From Clostridia bacterium (GTDB lineage: Bacteria; Bacillota; Clostridia; Christensenellales; Borkfalkiaceae), in assembly GCA_017503885.1 (NCBI GenBank), contig JAFVSF010000084.1:1-7224 (forward strand): a DNA stretch of 7,224 nucleotides. Reading direction: 5' to 3'. This document shows positions 5,392 through 7,224 of this stretch, piece by piece. Below the pieces are notes generated by a model. The model saw nothing but the letters and a program-made list of their open reading frames with translations. It was not told where the DNA came from and ran no database searches. Position 1 is the stretch's first letter; every line of letters starts with the position of its first letter. The translations under genes and the position numbers were made by a program.

Positions 5392-5420
5392 AGTTTAATA
5401 TTTTATATTAAAATTGTCAA
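5392..5420 (-). promoter_or_regulatory. Promoter of the ATP-grasp gene, leaderless geometry
   Basis: On the minus strand, a perfect TTGACA (5420-5415), a 17-base spacer and TAAACT (5397-5392) are followed by 6 bases and the ATG at 5385. The -10 box is weak (four of six matches), but the spacing is ideal and no better -10 exists at 16-18 bases. The sequence between -10 and ATG has no ribosome-site character. Confidence 0.65.
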
Positions 5421-5447
5421 TAAAAATAATATAAAAGGTTTTTTTGG

Positions 5448-5477
5448 TTGAAAAAAAGGTTGTAGAAATGATATAAT
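5448..5477 (+). promoter_or_regulatory. Extended -10 promoter of the GH2 gene
   Basis: TTGAAA (5448-5453), an 18-base spacer and a perfect TATAAT (5472-5477) preceded by TG-A (5469-5471) form a strong extended -10 promoter. The predicted start is near 5484, leaving a leader of about 14 bases that keeps the GAGGTG ribosome site (5486-5491) 6 bases before the ATG at 5498. This shows that the start region of the GH2 gene is intact in spite of the stop at codon 4. Confidence 0.75.
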
Positions 5478-5497
5478 TATAAGGTGAGGTGAAAACA

Positions 5498-7224
5498 ATG
5501 ATAATATAACCAAACTTTTCAAGTGATACTGTTCCACATGCAGAATACCCAAGACCACAGTTTAAAAGGGATAGTTACGTTTGCTTAAACGGAGAGTGGG
5601 ATTATTCGATAAATAAAAGCAGTGATAAGATTTCAAGTTTTGATGGTAAAATTTTAGTTCCGTTTTGTCCAGAAAGTAAATTGTCTGGCGTAGAAAAGCA
5701 ACTTCAAAAAGATGAGTTTTTACATTATAGAAGAAATTTTACGTTGCCAAATAATTTTAATAAAGGTAGAGTTTTTATAAATTTTGGTGCAGTAGACCAA
5801 ATTTCTCAAGTATACGTCAACGGTATTTTAGTTGGCAAGAACGAGGGTGGTTACCTTCCTTTTTCTTTTGATATTACTTCTGCACTTATAGGTGGCGAAA
5901 ACGAACTTTACGTTTTAGTAACCGATAATGCTGATTCCGACGTTTATGGTAGGGGCAAGCAAAAGTATAAAAGGGGTGGGATTTGGTATACTGCAACAAG
6001 TGGTATATGGCAATCAGTTTGGCTTGAAAGTACGCCTAACGAATATCTTAAAAAGGTAAAAATTACACCAAGCGTTAAAGATAGTTTAGTTAAATTTGAC
6101 TTTGAAAAGGTTGGCGAAAATCCAATTTCAGCTACGATAAAAGATGGAGAAGAGGTTATATGCACATATGATAATATTTGCGATAATCAACTTATAGTGC
6201 CACTTAATAGCCCAAAACTATGGTCGCCAGATAGCCCGGAACTCTATTTGGTAGAGTTTAAAATGGGAGAAGACGTGGTTGAAAGTTATTTTGGAATGAG
6301 AGAGTTTACCACCGAAACAATAAATGGTAAAAAATGCTTTGGCATAAATGGTAAACCTATTTTTCATAACGGACTTTTAGATCAGGGTTATTTTCACGAT
6401 GGAATATACACTCCAAAATCTAATGAGGTGTATTATAATGAAATTAAAAATATAAAAGAACTCGGCTTTAATATGCTTAGAAAACACATAAAAGTCGAGC
6501 CGTATCTTTGGTATTATTACTGTGATATTTTGGGCGTACTCGTTTGGCAAGATATGATAAACGGAGGCGATAAATATTCCCAACTTCAAATTATGCTTTG
6601 TCCGTTTTTAAATCTGCATTTAAACGATATGAACTTTAAGAGAAGAAAGCGTGGTAATTCACAATCAAGAGAGTTTTATTATAAAGAGGCTAAAGGGCTC
6701 ATTGACACTCATTATAATAGCGTTTCAATTTGTCTTTGGACACCGTTTAACGAGGCGTGGGGGCAGTTTGATGCGTATAACGTTTGGAAAACTTTAAGTG
6801 CTTACGACTCTACTAGACATTATGACCATGCTAGTGGTTGGCAAGACGTAGGTGGGGGAGATTTGTGTAGCAAACACATTTATTTTAGAAAGTTAAAGAT
6901 GAAAAACGATGGTAAAAGAATACTTGCTTTAACTGAATTTGGTGGATATTCTCACAGCGTTGAAAATCACGTGTTTACTGATAAAAAGTTTGGCTATAAG
7001 TCGTTTAATGATGTAAAAGCATTGCAAAAAGCATACGAAAATCTATATTTAAACGAAGTTATACCTTTAATTAAAAAAGAACTATTAGGTGCAACCGTTT
7101 ACACTCAAGTTAGCGACGTTGAAGACGAAGTAAACGGTCTTTACACTTATGATAGAGTGCTTAAATTTGACAGTATAAAGATAAAAGAGATAAACAAAAA
7201 AACGTACGACGCTTTTCATAAATC
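5498..7224 (+). CDS. Family 2 glycoside hydrolase (beta-galactosidase/glucuronidase-like), in-frame TAA at codon 4, 3' end outside window
   Basis: From the ATG at 5498 (GAGGTG 6 bases before) the frame reads Met-Ile-Ile-TAA, then stays open for about 571 codons to the window end. Counting the stop as codon 4, the parts are an N-terminal sugar-binding jelly roll (about 15-185: EYPRPQFKRDSY, LNGEWDYS, YLPFSFDIT, then GIWYTATSGIWQSVWLE), an Ig-like domain (about 186-280), and a TIM barrel from FGINGKPIF. GFNMLRKHIKVEPYLWYY and GVLVWQDM are barrel motifs. Glu419 in TPFNEAWGQFD is the expected acid/base and Glu480 in LTEFGGYSHS the nucleophile. The late TQVSDVEDEVNGLYTYDR is also conserved, so only the tail is missing. 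There is no signal peptide. The first in-frame ATG after the stop is at 6263, too late; a TTG at 5681 would delete part of the sugar-binding domain. It is either a recent pseudogene, a sequence error, or unusual initiation. The substrate is not resolvable. Confidence 0.82.

Noticed and set aside
5437..5462. T7/A7 inverted repeat with three GGTT copies upstream of the GH2 gene, read as a terminator or operator
   Set aside because: An all-A/T stem with a GGTTG loop is too weak for a terminator, and the GGTT spacing (9 and 12) is irregular.
5507..5509. Reassignment of TAA to an amino acid as an explanation of the GH2 stop
   Set aside because: Six other genes here end in TAA at the expected family length, so TAA works as a normal stop.
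5944..6589. Two minus-strand frames of about 70 codons (5944-6165 and 6377-6589)
   Set aside because: Both lie opposite the open, well-conserved GH2 frame and have the composition of antisense shadow frames.

Overview
This is an AT-rich window with standard-code genes, Shine-Dalgarno motifs of the AGGAGG type, and sigma-A-like promoters (TTGACA/TATAAT). It looks like a chromosomal segment of a low-GC Firmicute, probably an anaerobic, glycan-using Clostridia relative; this is inferred from composition and gene families only. All Trp codons I read are TGG and TAA is an ordinary stop elsewhere, so there is no sign of a variant genetic code.

Layout. Bases 1-550 hold the 3' end of a probable secreted or surface protein with a Pro-rich linker and a C-terminal beta-sandwich domain, closed by a strong hairpin terminator. 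Three minus-strand genes follow: a YgjV-family membrane protein (610-1125), a small DUF378 membrane protein (1196-1423) and an RsuA-type 16S rRNA pseudouridine synthase (true start 2163, end 1465). Divergent from rsuA are a nitroreductase (2268-2780) and an MFS transporter (2857-4164). An unassigned 295-base structured element (about 4159-4453) lies between the MFS gene and a convergent RimK-like ATP-grasp ligase (4510-5385, minus). From a shared divergent promoter region, a family 2 glycoside hydrolase runs rightward off the window (5498 to beyond 7224). It has an in-frame TAA at codon 4 but is otherwise open, with both catalytic glutamates.

How the parts relate. The GH2 enzyme, the carbohydrate-binding-like surface domain and possibly the MFS carrier fit polysaccharide or oligosaccharide use, but this link is inference; RsuA, nitroreductase and the YgjV/DUF378 proteins are housekeeping or uncharacterised. 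The most unusual points are: (1) the element at 4159-4453, with imperfect terminal inverted repeats, several internal hairpins, a possible pseudoknot and two repeat blocks 119-120 bases apart; (2) three minus-strand genes whose -10 boxes all end exactly 6 bases before ATG and which lack a Shine-Dalgarno, implying leaderless mRNAs, next to genes with clear Shine-Dalgarno sites; (3) a terminator-like hairpin that swallows the ribosome binding site of the DUF378 gene; (4) the early stop in the GH2 gene.
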